11,786 bases of DNA from Ruminococcaceae bacterium UBA7101 (GTDB taxonomy: Bacteria; Bacillota; Clostridia; Oscillospirales; Acutalibacteraceae). A program made the position numbers and the translations under genes. Within the stretch, counting starts at the first letter, position 1. Every line of letters begins with the position of its first letter. The stretch is taken from positions 854 to 12,639 of the forward strand of contig DKYL01000041.1 of the NCBI GenBank assembly GCA_002493325.1, in the 5' to 3' direction. The notes below the pieces were generated by a model. It saw only the letters and a list, made by a program, of their open reading frames with translations, searched no databases and was not told the DNA's origin. Shown in pieces: positions 1 through 7,056 of the stretch.

Positions 1-1
1 T

Positions 2-1150
2 GCAAAAGAGATAAAAGCCTTTGAATTAAGCAATCCGTGGCTGACGGATTACAGTGTTTTTATGGCAGTTAAAGAGGCTGAAAACAGGAAGCCCTGGTGG
101 GAATGGAGCGGCAAGCACGCACATTATTTTGACTGCATTAAAGACATTTATGACTACGAGGAAAGCGCTGCATTCTGGAAATTTGTGCAGTATATTTTCT
201 ATAAACAATGGGACGAAATTAAGGCGTATGCCAACAAAAAGGGCATTGCCGTTATCGGTGATATGCCCATTTACGTGGCTATGGACAGTGCCGATGTATG
301 GGCAAATCTGCCGATGTTTTTAATTGATGAAAAAACACTTAAGGTTGAAAAGGTTGCAGGTGTTCCCCCTGATTATTTCAGCGAGGACGGACAGCTCTGG
401 GGCAATCCGATATATGACTGGAAGGCTATGGAAAAGGACAATTTCGGCTGGTGGATTTCACGCCTCGGTCACGCTCTCAAAACCTATGACACTGTAAGAA
501 TTGACCACTTCAGAGCCTTTGCGTCCTACTGGCAGGTGCCTGCCGATTCCGACACCGCAAAGGTTGGCGAATGGGTTGACGGACCTAAAATGAAGCTGTT
601 TGACAAGGTGTTTGAGGTATACCCTGACGCACCGATTATTGCCGAAGATTTAGGTGTTTTCGGTGAAGATGTTGTTCAGCTTTTGGAGGACACAGGCTTC
701 CCGGGAATGAAAGTGGTTCAGTTCGGCTTTGACCCCAACAGTGACTCATCGCATATGCCCCATAATGCATTACAAAACAGCATTAACTATGTGGGCACAC
801 ACGATAATAATACCATCCTCGGCTGGCTCTGGGAAGCAAGCGAGGAAGAACGCCGTTTTGCCCTTGACTATGTCGGCTTTACAGGTGACAACTGGGGTGA
901 TGGCGGTTATTACAGCCCCTCCTGCAGAAAGGTTATTGAGGCGGTGTGGAAAAGCGCATCAAATGTTGCTATGATTGCATTGCAGGATATGTGCGGCTTT
1001 GGCAGTGATGCAAGAATGAATATCCCAGGTGTACCGGAGAAAAACTGGCGTTTCAGAACAACAGCAGATACTATAAAAAATATTGACAAGGACTATTTCA
1101 GAAAAATTAATTCTCTTTACAGAAGAATGTACCCTGTTTTTGATAAGTAA
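2..1150 (+). CDS. malQ: 4-alpha-glucanotransferase (amylomaltase, GH77), 5'-truncated
   Basis: This is a cytoplasmic disproportionating enzyme that moves 4-alpha-glucan segments between malto-oligosaccharides in maltodextrin or glycogen metabolism. The open frame runs from the window edge (codons from base 2), so the start lies upstream; 382 residues are visible of a family norm near 500, leaving about 110-120 missing. The ATG at 62 is internal, because the preceding codons (NPWLTDYSVF) already match the family. GH77 signatures appear in order: IGDMPIYVAMDSADVW, the loop VAGVPPDYFSEDGQLWGNP, RIDHFR with the nucleophile Asp (codon 503-505), IIAEDLG with the acid/base Glu (644-646), and THDNNT with the third conserved Asp (803-805). 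The C-terminal part NIPGVPEKNWRFR is intact. It is the only + strand gene and converges on the - strand genes at a shared terminator. The identification is secure. Confidence 0.96.
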   Translation, partial: AKEIKAFELSNPWLTDYSVFMAVKEAENRKPWWEWSGKHAHYFDCIKDIYDYEESAAFWKFVQYIFYKQWDEIKAYANKKGIAVIGDMPIYVAMDSADVWANLPMFLIDEKTLKVEKVAGVPPDYFSEDGQLWGNPIYDWKAMEKDNFGWWISRLGHALKTYDTVRIDHFRAFASYWQVPADSDTAKVGEWVDGPKMKLFDKVFEVYPDAPIIAEDLGVFGEDVVQLLEDTGFPGMKVVQFGFDPNSDSSHMPHNALQNSINYVGTHDNNTILGWLWEASEEERRFALDYVGFTGDNWGDGGYYSPSCRKVIEAVWKSASNVAMIALQDMCGFGSDARMNIPGVPEKNWRFRTTADTIKNIDKDYFRKINSLYRRMYPVFDK

Positions 1151-1159
1151 TAACCATAC

Positions 1160-1195
1160 AAAAAAGTCACGGACTTGGTTGTCCGTGACTTTTTT
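1160..1195. terminator. Bidirectional intrinsic terminator between malQ and the convergent gene
   Basis: A perfect 15-bp inverted repeat (1160-1174 and 1181-1195) encloses a 6-nt loop. The GC-rich core GTCACGGAC/GTCCGTGAC is flanked by six A on one side and six T on the other, so it can end transcription on either strand. It starts 9 nt after the malQ stop. It also overlaps the last bases of the TAA of the - strand gene (1194-1196), so it probably serves both convergent genes. Confidence 0.93.
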
Positions 1196-1772
1196 ATGCA
1201 TAACCCCAGGTTAAAAGCTCCCATTCGCCGTTCTCTGTTTTTGCAAGATACCACATCCAGTCATCATAACGGCTGTTTGGATTAAAAGTTCCGCAGCGTG
1301 CTGAATTTGCAGTTAAAAAGCTCGATTTGAAAACAGCACACTGTGTGTAATCCTTTTCGCCCAGCATAATGCAGTAATCCAGATTGTCAGCTGAAATTTC
1401 ATCACCGCAGTAGGTAACATCATAAACCTTCTTTACACTGTCCCAGCCTCCTATTTCACAAAGAACAACACTCGCGGCAGACTGCAGGCTGTCCTGTGAA
1501 AGCACATCCGATTCACCCAAATCGACCTCAGTACGTGCAATATTGTTTTTCTTTTCAATCTGAAAAAGCTCTTTTCCGAAAAGCTCAAAGGATATATATT
1601 TGGGTAAAGTTTCATCATAAATCGGGTCATAATCTTTGATATTATAAATATCGAAGATGGAACCGTAATATGTTGTGGCACCATCTGCGACAAGATCTTT
1701 AACAGGAAACAACATTATTCCGCTAATCAGCACGGCGGCGATAATTATTATAATTTTAACAGATTTTTTCAT
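1194..1772 (-). CDS. Hypothetical membrane-anchored or secreted protein, 192 aa
   Basis: I do not recognise a named family. The N terminus (MKKSVK followed by a very hydrophobic stretch at about residues 7-23) is either an uncleaved signal anchor or a signal peptide. There is no Cys after it, so it is not a lipoprotein. The rest is soluble and presumably outside the membrane. Residues 29-70 (ADGATTYYGSIFDIYNI, then FELFGKELF) resemble the 'DGGT-Y-A--Y-V' opening followed by 'I-FG-E-Y' seen, from memory, in small secreted clostridial proteins. The end (WYLAKTENGEWELLTWGY) resembles the closing strands of small secreted domains that end in 'W-L--WGY'. The ATG is supported by GGAGGG at 1779-1784, 6 nt upstream. 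It has its own promoter and converges on malQ. Its function is unknown. Confidence 0.85.
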   Translation of the reverse strand: MKKSVKIIIIIAAVLISGIMLFPVKDLVADGATTYYGSIFDIYNIKDYDPIYDETLPKYISFELFGKELFQIEKKNNIARTEVDLGESDVLSQDSLQSAASVVLCEIGGWDSVKKVYDVTYCGDEISADNLDYCIMLGEKDYTQCAVFKSSFLTANSARCGTFNPNSRYDDWMWYLAKTENGEWELLTWGYA

Positions 1773-1790
1773 AGCAATCCCTCCGATAAA

Positions 1791-1819
1791 ATTATATTAC
1801 GCCTAAGCATTTATTTCAA
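1791..1819 (-). promoter_or_regulatory. Sigma-A-type promoter for the 192-aa hypothetical gene
   Basis: On the - strand, TTGAAA (1814-1819) and a perfect TATAAT (1791-1796) are separated by exactly 17 bp. The start codon is at 1772, so the predicted transcription start (about 1784-1785) sits at the edge of the GGAGGG ribosome site. The leader would be only about 12 nt. The hexamers and spacing are directly visible; the start point is inferred. Confidence 0.6.
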
Positions 1820-1859
1820 TGAACGGAAAGTTGATTTGCTCCACGGTCAGTGGAAAAGC

Positions 1860-1887
1860 AAAAAATCCTGCTTTCGCAGGATTTTTT
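1860..1887 (-). terminator. Intrinsic terminator after the Cys-rich protein gene
   Basis: A perfect 12-bp stem (1860-1871 and 1876-1887) closes a 4-nt loop. Read on the - strand, the loop is GAAA, a stable GNRA-type tetraloop inside CCTGC/GCAGG, followed by a run of T. It lies 16 nt beyond the stop of the gene at 1904-2719 and upstream of the promoter for the next gene, so it separates the two transcription units. Confidence 0.92.
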
Positions 1888-1903
1888 CATAATTGATTAA
1901 CCA

Positions 1904-2719
1904 TTACTCAGGCTGGATGTTTTTGTCACAAGGTGAACAGCAGCCGCTTTCCCTGTCAACAGGGAAAAATTCATCCACAGGGAAATCAATGTTCTGGAAG
2001 GTTTCGCAAGGGTTAGAAGTGTTGCAGTTGCATTCTCTGTCAGGAACACAGTAATCATAGGCAGGAATAAGAATCTGCGTATCTCTTTCCATCTGAACGA
2101 TTGAGAACAGACCGAGCGTTACAAGAATTGCCTTAGATGCACCGCAGGAAGGCAACGTATCCTCCATAGACTTGAGAATTGACTGAGGGAAGGAGGAACA
2201 AACCGATACACAGCAGTCGCAGGCTTCACAAATATCCGTTGAAAGGATAACAGGGTCAACTGCCTGCACCTTTGCAATTGGATTGCTGTACTGCGGAGCT
2301 ACAGGGCAATCAAGCTCCTCGCTGCAAGGGTTGGATACAAACACCTTAACATCGCCGTCACTGCCGTAGAGGATGCACTTTTTGTTGAACTGTGCAAAAC
2401 CGATTGCTACCTGCGGAGTTGTGCAGGGTGCTGCATAGGTATCAAAGCACAGCTTGAAGTAGAAGGTGATATCAACACTGTAAAAGCCCCTGTTAAAAGG
2501 TACCTCCTCAACATCAATGCTGACCTCTTCAATCCGGCAATCTCTTGTTTTTACTGTGACTGCTTCATCAATAAGCCTTTGGCTTTTTGAGAAGAATGTA
2601 ACTCTTAAATCTTCCAGGCAGTCCTTGCTGACACAACTGTCAAAAATACGCTTTGTGTCAATACACACTGCTTCATTTATGCGTCTTTCACCTGTTTCAG
2701 GAATAGGATTATCAGGCAT
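1904..2719 (-). CDS. Conserved Cys-rich protein of unknown function, 271 aa
   Basis: The protein has 22 cysteines in 271 residues, many as C-x-C, CC or C-x2-C, with clusters at 164-174 (CEACDCCVSVC), 230-238 and 260-264. There is no signal peptide, no membrane segment and no Cys-to-His pattern of a standard ferredoxin or zinc finger. Non-Cys stretches are well ordered and beta-rich, for example VPFNRGFYSVDITFYFKL (73-90), VTLGLFSIVQMERD (200-213) and IPAYDYCVPDREC (218-230). From memory, proteins with the same 'EAVCIDT-RI-DSC--KDCLEDLRV' opening are widespread in Clostridia, annotated only as hypothetical. A disulfide-linked coat-like or metal-binding role is a guess. The ATG is fixed by AAGGAG at 2727-2732, 7 nt upstream. 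It lies 102 nt after the lipid kinase gene, with a nested hairpin between them and a terminator following. Confidence 0.88.
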   Translation of the reverse strand: MPDNPIPETGERRINEAVCIDTKRIFDSCVSKDCLEDLRVTFFSKSQRLIDEAVTVKTRDCRIEEVSIDVEEVPFNRGFYSVDITFYFKLCFDTYAAPCTTPQVAIGFAQFNKKCILYGSDGDVKVFVSNPCSEELDCPVAPQYSNPIAKVQAVDPVILSTDICEACDCCVSVCSSFPQSILKSMEDTLPSCGASKAILVTLGLFSIVQMERDTQILIPAYDYCVPDRECNCNTSNPCETFQNIDFPVDEFFPVDRESGCCSPCDKNIQPE

Positions 2720-2722
2720 AAC

Positions 2723-2779
2723 AAAACTCCTTCATAAAATATTGAAGTAAACTTCAATAACATACTATGAAGGAGTTTT
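2723..2779 (-). promoter_or_regulatory. Nested hairpin covering the ribosome site of the Cys-rich gene
   Basis: Two perfect inverted repeats are nested. The outer 14-bp arms are 2723-2736 and 2766-2779; the inner 9-bp arms are 2740-2748 and 2751-2759. On the - strand RNA the 3' outer arm is TATGAAGGAGTTTT, which contains the AAGGAG ribosome site (2727-2732) and ends 3 nt before the ATG at 2719. The fully folded form would therefore hide the site. Because the arm ends in TTTTGTT, it could instead, or also, act as a weak terminator for the upstream lipid kinase operon; read on the + strand it ends in GTTTTTC. The repeats are visible directly, while the regulatory role is inferred. Confidence 0.6.
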
Positions 2780-2821
2780 TCAAATGTTCTCAAATTTTAT
2801 AAAATTCAGGTATTAACTGCT

Positions 2822-3784
2822 TTAATAGTCCTTTAAAACGCAAAGCTTCAGTGCCTTTGGCTCCACCTTAAAGTTAACCTCCGTATAATGGAAATTCTCA
2901 CCGTCACAATTGCCAAGCAGATAAGAATCATCAATGGACCATATTTTACCGCATTTTATATAGCCTGTATGAACAGCACTGCTAACCTCCTGCGTTAAGG
3001 TGCCTGCTGAATATTTAGGGATAAGAGGAAGAGCCTTATGCAGCGGCATACCGTCAACCAGAGCAAAATCAAGAAGCCCATCATCAAGCACCGAATCAGG
3101 TGCGGGGCAGAAGCCTCCGCCGTAATAGCTGGCATTGCAGATTGCAAAAAGAGCATAATCCTTGTTATCCTCACGCATATTATATTCCTCACCTGTTTCT
3201 TTGTCGACACAGGTAATATCATACGCAATTCTGTAATGAAGCGGTTTCATAAGCACGGGGAAAATGGCAATGTTATATGCCTGATGACCGAGAGCAGGAA
3301 CCTTTGAGGCAACTCTTCTGCCTATGGTTTCAACCATTGTATCAAGACCATAGCTCATAACATTAATACATTTTTCGCCGTTATAGTCAATCAGATCAAT
3401 GGGCTTGATGTTATACTTGATTTTTCCGCTGTAAAGTCCAAAGGCTTTAACAACATTTTCAACATTTATCTTCTTAGTGCCGTAAATCTTTTTAGCGAAA
3501 TCATTGCCTGTGCCAAGAGGCAAAACCATCACAGGCGTATCTGTGCCTGCAAGACCGTTTGCAATCTCATGGACAGTGCCATCACCGCCGCAGGACACAA
3601 TGACGCAGTCCTTGCCGTATTTTTCAGCATACCTTTTAGCAATATTCGCCGCATCGCCTTTATATTTGGTAGATTCAATTATCATTTCATCATCAATCTG
3701 ACGGAATGTTGATTTCATTCTTGCAAAAATGATACTTTTATCGTTATTGCCTGCAATAGGATTAACTATAAATATGTACTTCAC
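2822..3784 (-). CDS. Diacylglycerol kinase family lipid kinase (DagK/YegS/BmrU type)
   Basis: This soluble lipid kinase most likely phosphorylates diacylglycerol or a related lipid, recycling it toward phosphatidic acid at the inner membrane face. The 320 residues match the family's usual length. The catalytic domain shows VNPIAGN (7-13), the nucleotide-binding GGDGTVHE (66-73), LPLGTGNDFA (88-97), then YYGGGFCPAPDS with DDGLLD in the second domain, and a C-terminal DGE (294-296) in the usual position. The start codon is GTG at 3784, supported by GAGGAG at 3793-3798, 8 nt away; no better start lies upstream. It is the last gene of the packed aro-led string, 39 nt after galK. The exact lipid substrate cannot be told from the sequence; an undecaprenol or sphingoid substrate is possible but less likely. 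Confidence 0.93.
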   Translation of the reverse strand: MKYIFIVNPIAGNNDKSIIFARMKSTFRQIDDEMIIESTKYKGDAANIAKRYAEKYGKDCVIVSCGGDGTVHEIANGLAGTDTPVMVLPLGTGNDFAKKIYGTKKINVENVVKAFGLYSGKIKYNIKPIDLIDYNGEKCINVMSYGLDTMVETIGRRVASKVPALGHQAYNIAIFPVLMKPLHYRIAYDITCVDKETGEEYNMREDNKDYALFAICNASYYGGGFCPAPDSVLDDGLLDFALVDGMPLHKALPLIPKYSAGTLTQEVSSAVHTGYIKCGKIWSIDDSYLLGNCDGENFHYTEVNFKVEPKALKLCVLKDY

Positions 3785-3823
3785 TGTTATTGCTCCTCTT
3801 ATTCAATCTTATAAAAGTTAAAA

Positions 3824-5098
3824 TCAAATAACTCTTGTTCCGCCAACAGGTCTTATAATCAGCACATGGCAGGAACCTTCGCCGAAAATAGCATCCATAG
3901 CTTTTCTGTAAGCCTCTAATTCTTCATTTTTAACAAAAGCCTGTATTGTTCCTGCAAAACCGCCGCCATGAACTCTGTAACCGCAGGGCAGCATATCATC
4001 CGTAACACAAAGTGCAACAGAAAGCTTCTGTTCAAGCGGAGCAGAAGGCGTAAACACATTCTGATTATACATAAAGGAGGATCTACCTGAATCGGTTATA
4101 ACCTTCAAAAACTCCTCAAAGCAGTTGGTTTCAAGTGCTTGAACCGCACTGTCTACCCGTTCATTTTCCTTAAAGAAATGCATTGCTCTGAGAACGGCAC
4201 GGTCATTTGTCTTCTCCATAAGGCTGCCTATCTGTGACTTGAAATCCTCAAAGCTTACCTCACGCAGAACATTCTTGCCCATAGCCTTTGCAACAGCCTC
4301 CATCTCGCCCCTTACTGCTGCATAATCATCGGTTAAATCACTGTGATTGCCGTGTGTATCCACAATACAAAGGCTGTAGCCTGAGCCTGCAAAATCAAAA
4401 TTTATCTTTTTAATAATCGGCTTATCGGTATCCTCAAAATCAATATTAACAAAGGTTCCGACAGAGGAAGCCATCTGATCAAGCAGACCTGACGGCTTGC
4501 CGAAAAATACATTTTCACTGTACTGAGCAGCCTTTGCAATCTCCACGGCATCAATATTGCCGTCATTAAATAAATGTGAAATAATGTTTCCGATTAATAC
4601 CTCAAAGGCAGCAGAGGAAGAAAGACCTGAACCGCCCATAACATCACTTGTAGTGCAAGCGTCAAAGCCGCCGATTTTGTAACCGAGATTATTAAGCCTT
4701 GCAGCAACGCCCTTAATCATAGCACCCGATCTGCCGTATTCATCCGCATTCGGCTCAAGACTGCTGATATCAACAACATTCAGTGAGTGACCCTCGCTTT
4801 TTTCATTGATAACGGCTGCGTCGCTTTTTGCGGCAACTGCAATAGCATCAAGATTAATGGATGCGGCAAGTACCTTGCCGTTGTTGTGGTCAGTATGATT
4901 ACCGCAGATTTCTGTTCTGCCGGGAGCACTCAATACAATAACATCTCTGTCATCGTCAAACTGCTCAATAAATTTTTTTGCAGTTCTTATGTAACGCGGC
5001 TTCTGTGCCTCAACTGCCTCATCGGTTACATAAACCTTTTTTAAACAGCCGTCAAACTCACCGTTCTCTAATTTCATAATTAATTCGCTTGCTTTCAT
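3824..5098 (-). CDS. galK: Galactokinase-family GHMP sugar kinase, 424 aa
   Basis: This is an ATP-dependent sugar 1-kinase of the GHMP superfamily, expected to make galactose-1-phosphate for the Leloir pathway. The three GHMP motifs are present: SAPGRTEICGNHTDHNNG (57-74), the ATP-binding GGSGLSSSAA (155-164) and GGGFAGTIQAF (378-388). GLLDQMASS (204-212) carries the presumed catalytic base D207. It is oddly long, with about 30 extra residues before motif 1 compared with Lactococcus or E. coli GalK. The sugar-binding GEHTDY motif reads GNHTDH, losing the Glu. From memory, this variant recurs in clostridial proteins annotated as galactokinase, so family membership is firm but substrate is less so. 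The start ATG has AAGGAG at 5105-5110, 6 nt upstream. No galT, galE or transporter lies nearby; it sits between a VTT membrane protein (17-nt gap) and a lipid kinase. Confidence 0.87.
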   Translation of the reverse strand: MKASELIMKLENGEFDGCLKKVYVTDEAVEAQKPRYIRTAKKFIEQFDDDRDVIVLSAPGRTEICGNHTDHNNGKVLAASINLDAIAVAAKSDAAVINEKSEGHSLNVVDISSLEPNADEYGRSGAMIKGVAARLNNLGYKIGGFDACTTSDVMGGSGLSSSAAFEVLIGNIISHLFNDGNIDAVEIAKAAQYSENVFFGKPSGLLDQMASSVGTFVNIDFEDTDKPIIKKINFDFAGSGYSLCIVDTHGNHSDLTDDYAAVRGEMEAVAKAMGKNVLREVSFEDFKSQIGSLMEKTNDRAVLRAMHFFKENERVDSAVQALETNCFEEFLKVITDSGRSSFMYNQNVFTPSAPLEQKLSVALCVTDDMLPCGYRVHGGGFAGTIQAFVKNEELEAYRKAMDAIFGEGSCHVLIIRPVGGTRVI

Positions 5099-5115
5099 AA
5101 TTCTCTCCTTTTCAA

Positions 5116-5886
5116 TTATAAAACTATTTTATACTTTTCCTTCTCGGAATAAATTAACAATGTCTGATTCATCTGTTTTGATTTAATACCATAAAAGATA
5201 TTAAATGTCATTATGGATATACCCGTAAATGCAACAATAACCATAAGCAAAACAATAAACTGCACTGAAAACGGGTTATAAATTGTTGAACCGATTTTAG
5301 TATAAATATATAACCTCGGTGCAAAGCCAAGCAGGCTCAGCAGCGTATAATAAACAAAATCATATTTCATAGAGCCGTAATATTTTGAAACCATACCAAG
5401 AGGAATAGACGGTACAAGCCTTGAAACAAAAAGCACATACGGATTGCCGTTGCCCTTGAACTGAATCCATTCCTTGACAAATCTAAGCTGCTTGATACCG
5501 AGAATCATCCCCGTCCAGCCGCCACCGATAAAGCTGCCTTCAAAATACTTAACAGTAAAGAAAAAGGAACAAAACAATATATTTATAATAATCGCCTGCG
5601 TCATTGGAAAAACGATACCGGATATTACACAAAGAAAGCCCATAGGTATCGGAAGCTGGCATTTTGCAATATAAAGAGCAAAAATACAAATGACAATTTC
5701 AACATTTGAATCAAGCTGCACAATTGCATCATCAATCTGATTGAGCCAGCTTATCAGTGTGTCAAACCTTACCTCAAGCTTTGCGTGATTGTAAAGCACA
5801 ACGGAAAGAAACACTAACAATCCCGCCATAACAAGCACTACTACTGTGGATATTAAGTTTGTTCTGTGGCGTTTTTGCTGTTTCAC
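5116..5886 (-). CDS. TVP38/TMEM64 (VTT-domain, DedA-superfamily) membrane protein
   Basis: This is a polytopic inner-membrane protein of the VTT/SNARE-associated (TVP38) family. Relatives are implicated in phospholipid handling across the membrane, and several DedA proteins in carrier-lipid recycling; the exact role here is unknown. Of 256 residues, membrane segments are seen at about 11-33, 62-93, 97-115, a re-entrant-type pair at about 149-170 and 177-198, and 206-233. The family core FVSRLVPSIPLGMVSKYYGS (153-172), followed by LLGFAPRLYIYTKIG (185-199), holds the conserved R-x-x-P and G-x-x-P-R elements. The start codon is GTG at 5886, with GGAG at 5895-5898, 8 nt upstream; the nearby upstream ATG is out of frame. 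It lies 21 nt after pheA and 17 nt before galK, so it is almost certainly co-transcribed with both. Confidence 0.88.
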   Translation of the reverse strand: MKQQKRHRTNLISTVVVLVMAGLLVFLSVVLYNHAKLEVRFDTLISWLNQIDDAIVQLDSNVEIVICIFALYIAKCQLPIPMGFLCVISGIVFPMTQAIIINILFCSFFFTVKYFEGSFIGGGWTGMILGIKQLRFVKEWIQFKGNGNPYVLFVSRLVPSIPLGMVSKYYGSMKYDFVYYTLLSLLGFAPRLYIYTKIGSTIYNPFSVQFIVLLMVIVAFTGISIMTFNIFYGIKSKQMNQTLLIYSEKEKYKIVL

Positions 5887-5907
5887 AAATTCATCTCCGA
5901 TAAAATA

Positions 5908-7038
5908 TTAGCCCTCGTTAAAGTTGCCTAAAAATTCAAATTCAGGCAGCTCGTCATATAATGCGCACATTAAATCAAGGGCTGACTGCTGCTTAATGCT
6001 GCCCGAAACATCAACATAAAAATGATAGTTAAAATTCGCATTTTCAATGGGTCTTGACTCCAGCTTTGTGAGATTAAGACCAGCCATTGAAAATCTGCCC
6101 AGAACTCTGTAAAGCGAGCCTGTTTTGTCTGCAGTTGAAAAAATCAGCGAAATCTTATTGGCATCACTGCTGATAACCAATTTTTTTGAAATAACAATAA
6201 ATCTTGTTCTGTTGTTATTATTATTCTGAACATTTCTTTTTAATATTTTCAGTCCGTATTTTTTAGCTGCAAATTCAGAGCAGATAACACCAATATCCCT
6301 TTGCGGTGAATTTGCAACAAATTCAGCAGCCGCTGCAGTGTTTGAAAAGTTAATGCCTGTGAAATCAAAATTTTTCAAAAAATTGCCGCACTGTGACAAT
6401 GCCTGAGGATGAGAATAGACATTTGTAATATTTTCATAAGCTGTACCCTCTTTTGCACAAAGACAATGCTCAATCTTTAAATCATATGCACCGACAACAT
6501 AAAATCTGTATTTCATAATCAGATCATAGGATTCGTGAACAGAGCCTGCGGTTGAATTTTCAACCGGGATTACGCCGTATATCGCCTCGCCTTTATTAAC
6601 TGCCTCAAACACGTCCTCAAACTGCTTGTAATATTTTACAGGTGAATCAGGGAACAGTGTATTTGCGGTAATTCCGCTGTACGCACCGTCAACACCCTGA
6701 CAGGCAACAGGCGCACCGTTTGCAGTCAGCTTGCCGTCAATCTGTGCACTTTCAACAAGCTCTCTAAGCTCTTTGCCGCCTCCGATTATTTTGTGCTGAA
6801 GTGCTCTTGATGCATCCATTGTGGCAGAAAAAACCGTTTTGATGGTTTCGCCCTGTTCACCGCATCTTGCTGCTACATTGTTTAATATTTCCTGCTCACG
6901 CTCTTCGTTTAAAACAGGAATACCTCTTTCCACCTTATACTGAGCAACCTTCTCTGATATACTCATTCTCTTTAATAAAAGCGGTATAAGCTCACTGTCT
7001 ATTTTATCAATTTCTTTTCTGAGTTCCAATAAATCCAT
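5908..7038 (-). CDS. pheA: Bifunctional chorismate mutase / prephenate dehydratase (P-protein)
   Basis: The enzyme converts chorismate to prephenate and then to phenylpyruvate, the committed branch to phenylalanine. At 376 residues it has the usual P-protein length. The AroQ-type mutase domain (about 1-85) keeps the expected active-site residues R7, R24, K35, R47 and E48. The dehydratase domain (about 108-285) has the GVDGAYSG opening, IPVENSTAGSVHESYDL, the NTAAAAEF segment and the catalytic-region TRF. The C-terminal ACT domain (about 293-372) has GSLYRVLGRFSMAGLNLTKL followed by ESRPI, the Phe-binding signature, so feedback inhibition by phenylalanine is likely. Just before TRF is a run of five Asn, an unusual but in-frame low-complexity patch. 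The ATG matches the family N terminus, though its ribosome site (AAGGA, 7051-7055) is 12 nt away and weak. It starts 18 nt after aroC. Confidence 0.97.
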   Translation of the reverse strand: MDLLELRKEIDKIDSELIPLLLKRMSISEKVAQYKVERGIPVLNEEREQEILNNVAARCGEQGETIKTVFSATMDASRALQHKIIGGGKELRELVESAQIDGKLTANGAPVACQGVDGAYSGITANTLFPDSPVKYYKQFEDVFEAVNKGEAIYGVIPVENSTAGSVHESYDLIMKYRFYVVGAYDLKIEHCLCAKEGTAYENITNVYSHPQALSQCGNFLKNFDFTGINFSNTAAAAEFVANSPQRDIGVICSEFAAKKYGLKILKRNVQNNNNNRTRFIVISKKLVISSDANKISLIFSTADKTGSLYRVLGRFSMAGLNLTKLESRPIENANFNYHFYVDVSGSIKQQSALDLMCALYDELPEFEFLGNFNEG

Positions 7039-7056
7039 TTATAGTAATAATCCTTT

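Noticed and set aside
54..323. Other-frame reading on the + strand inside malQ
   Set aside because: It is fully inside the GH77 coding frame and shows no protein-like pattern or ribosome site.
2740..2759. The inner repeat TATTGAAGT-AA-ACTTCAATA as a MerR-type operator
   Set aside because: It resembles such dyads, but no -35/-10 pair with a 19-20 bp spacer frames it on either strand, and it is nested in a larger RNA-type hairpin that explains it better.
2750..2795. A sigma-K-like promoter (AC-16-CATAGTATG) before the Cys-rich gene
   Set aside because: One mismatch in a very short consensus is expected by chance in A/T-rich DNA; kept only as something to test.
6205..6235. Run of Asn codons in pheA as a frameshift or repeat expansion
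   Set aside because: The frame is unbroken and the TRF motif follows at the correct place; it is a short low-complexity patch.
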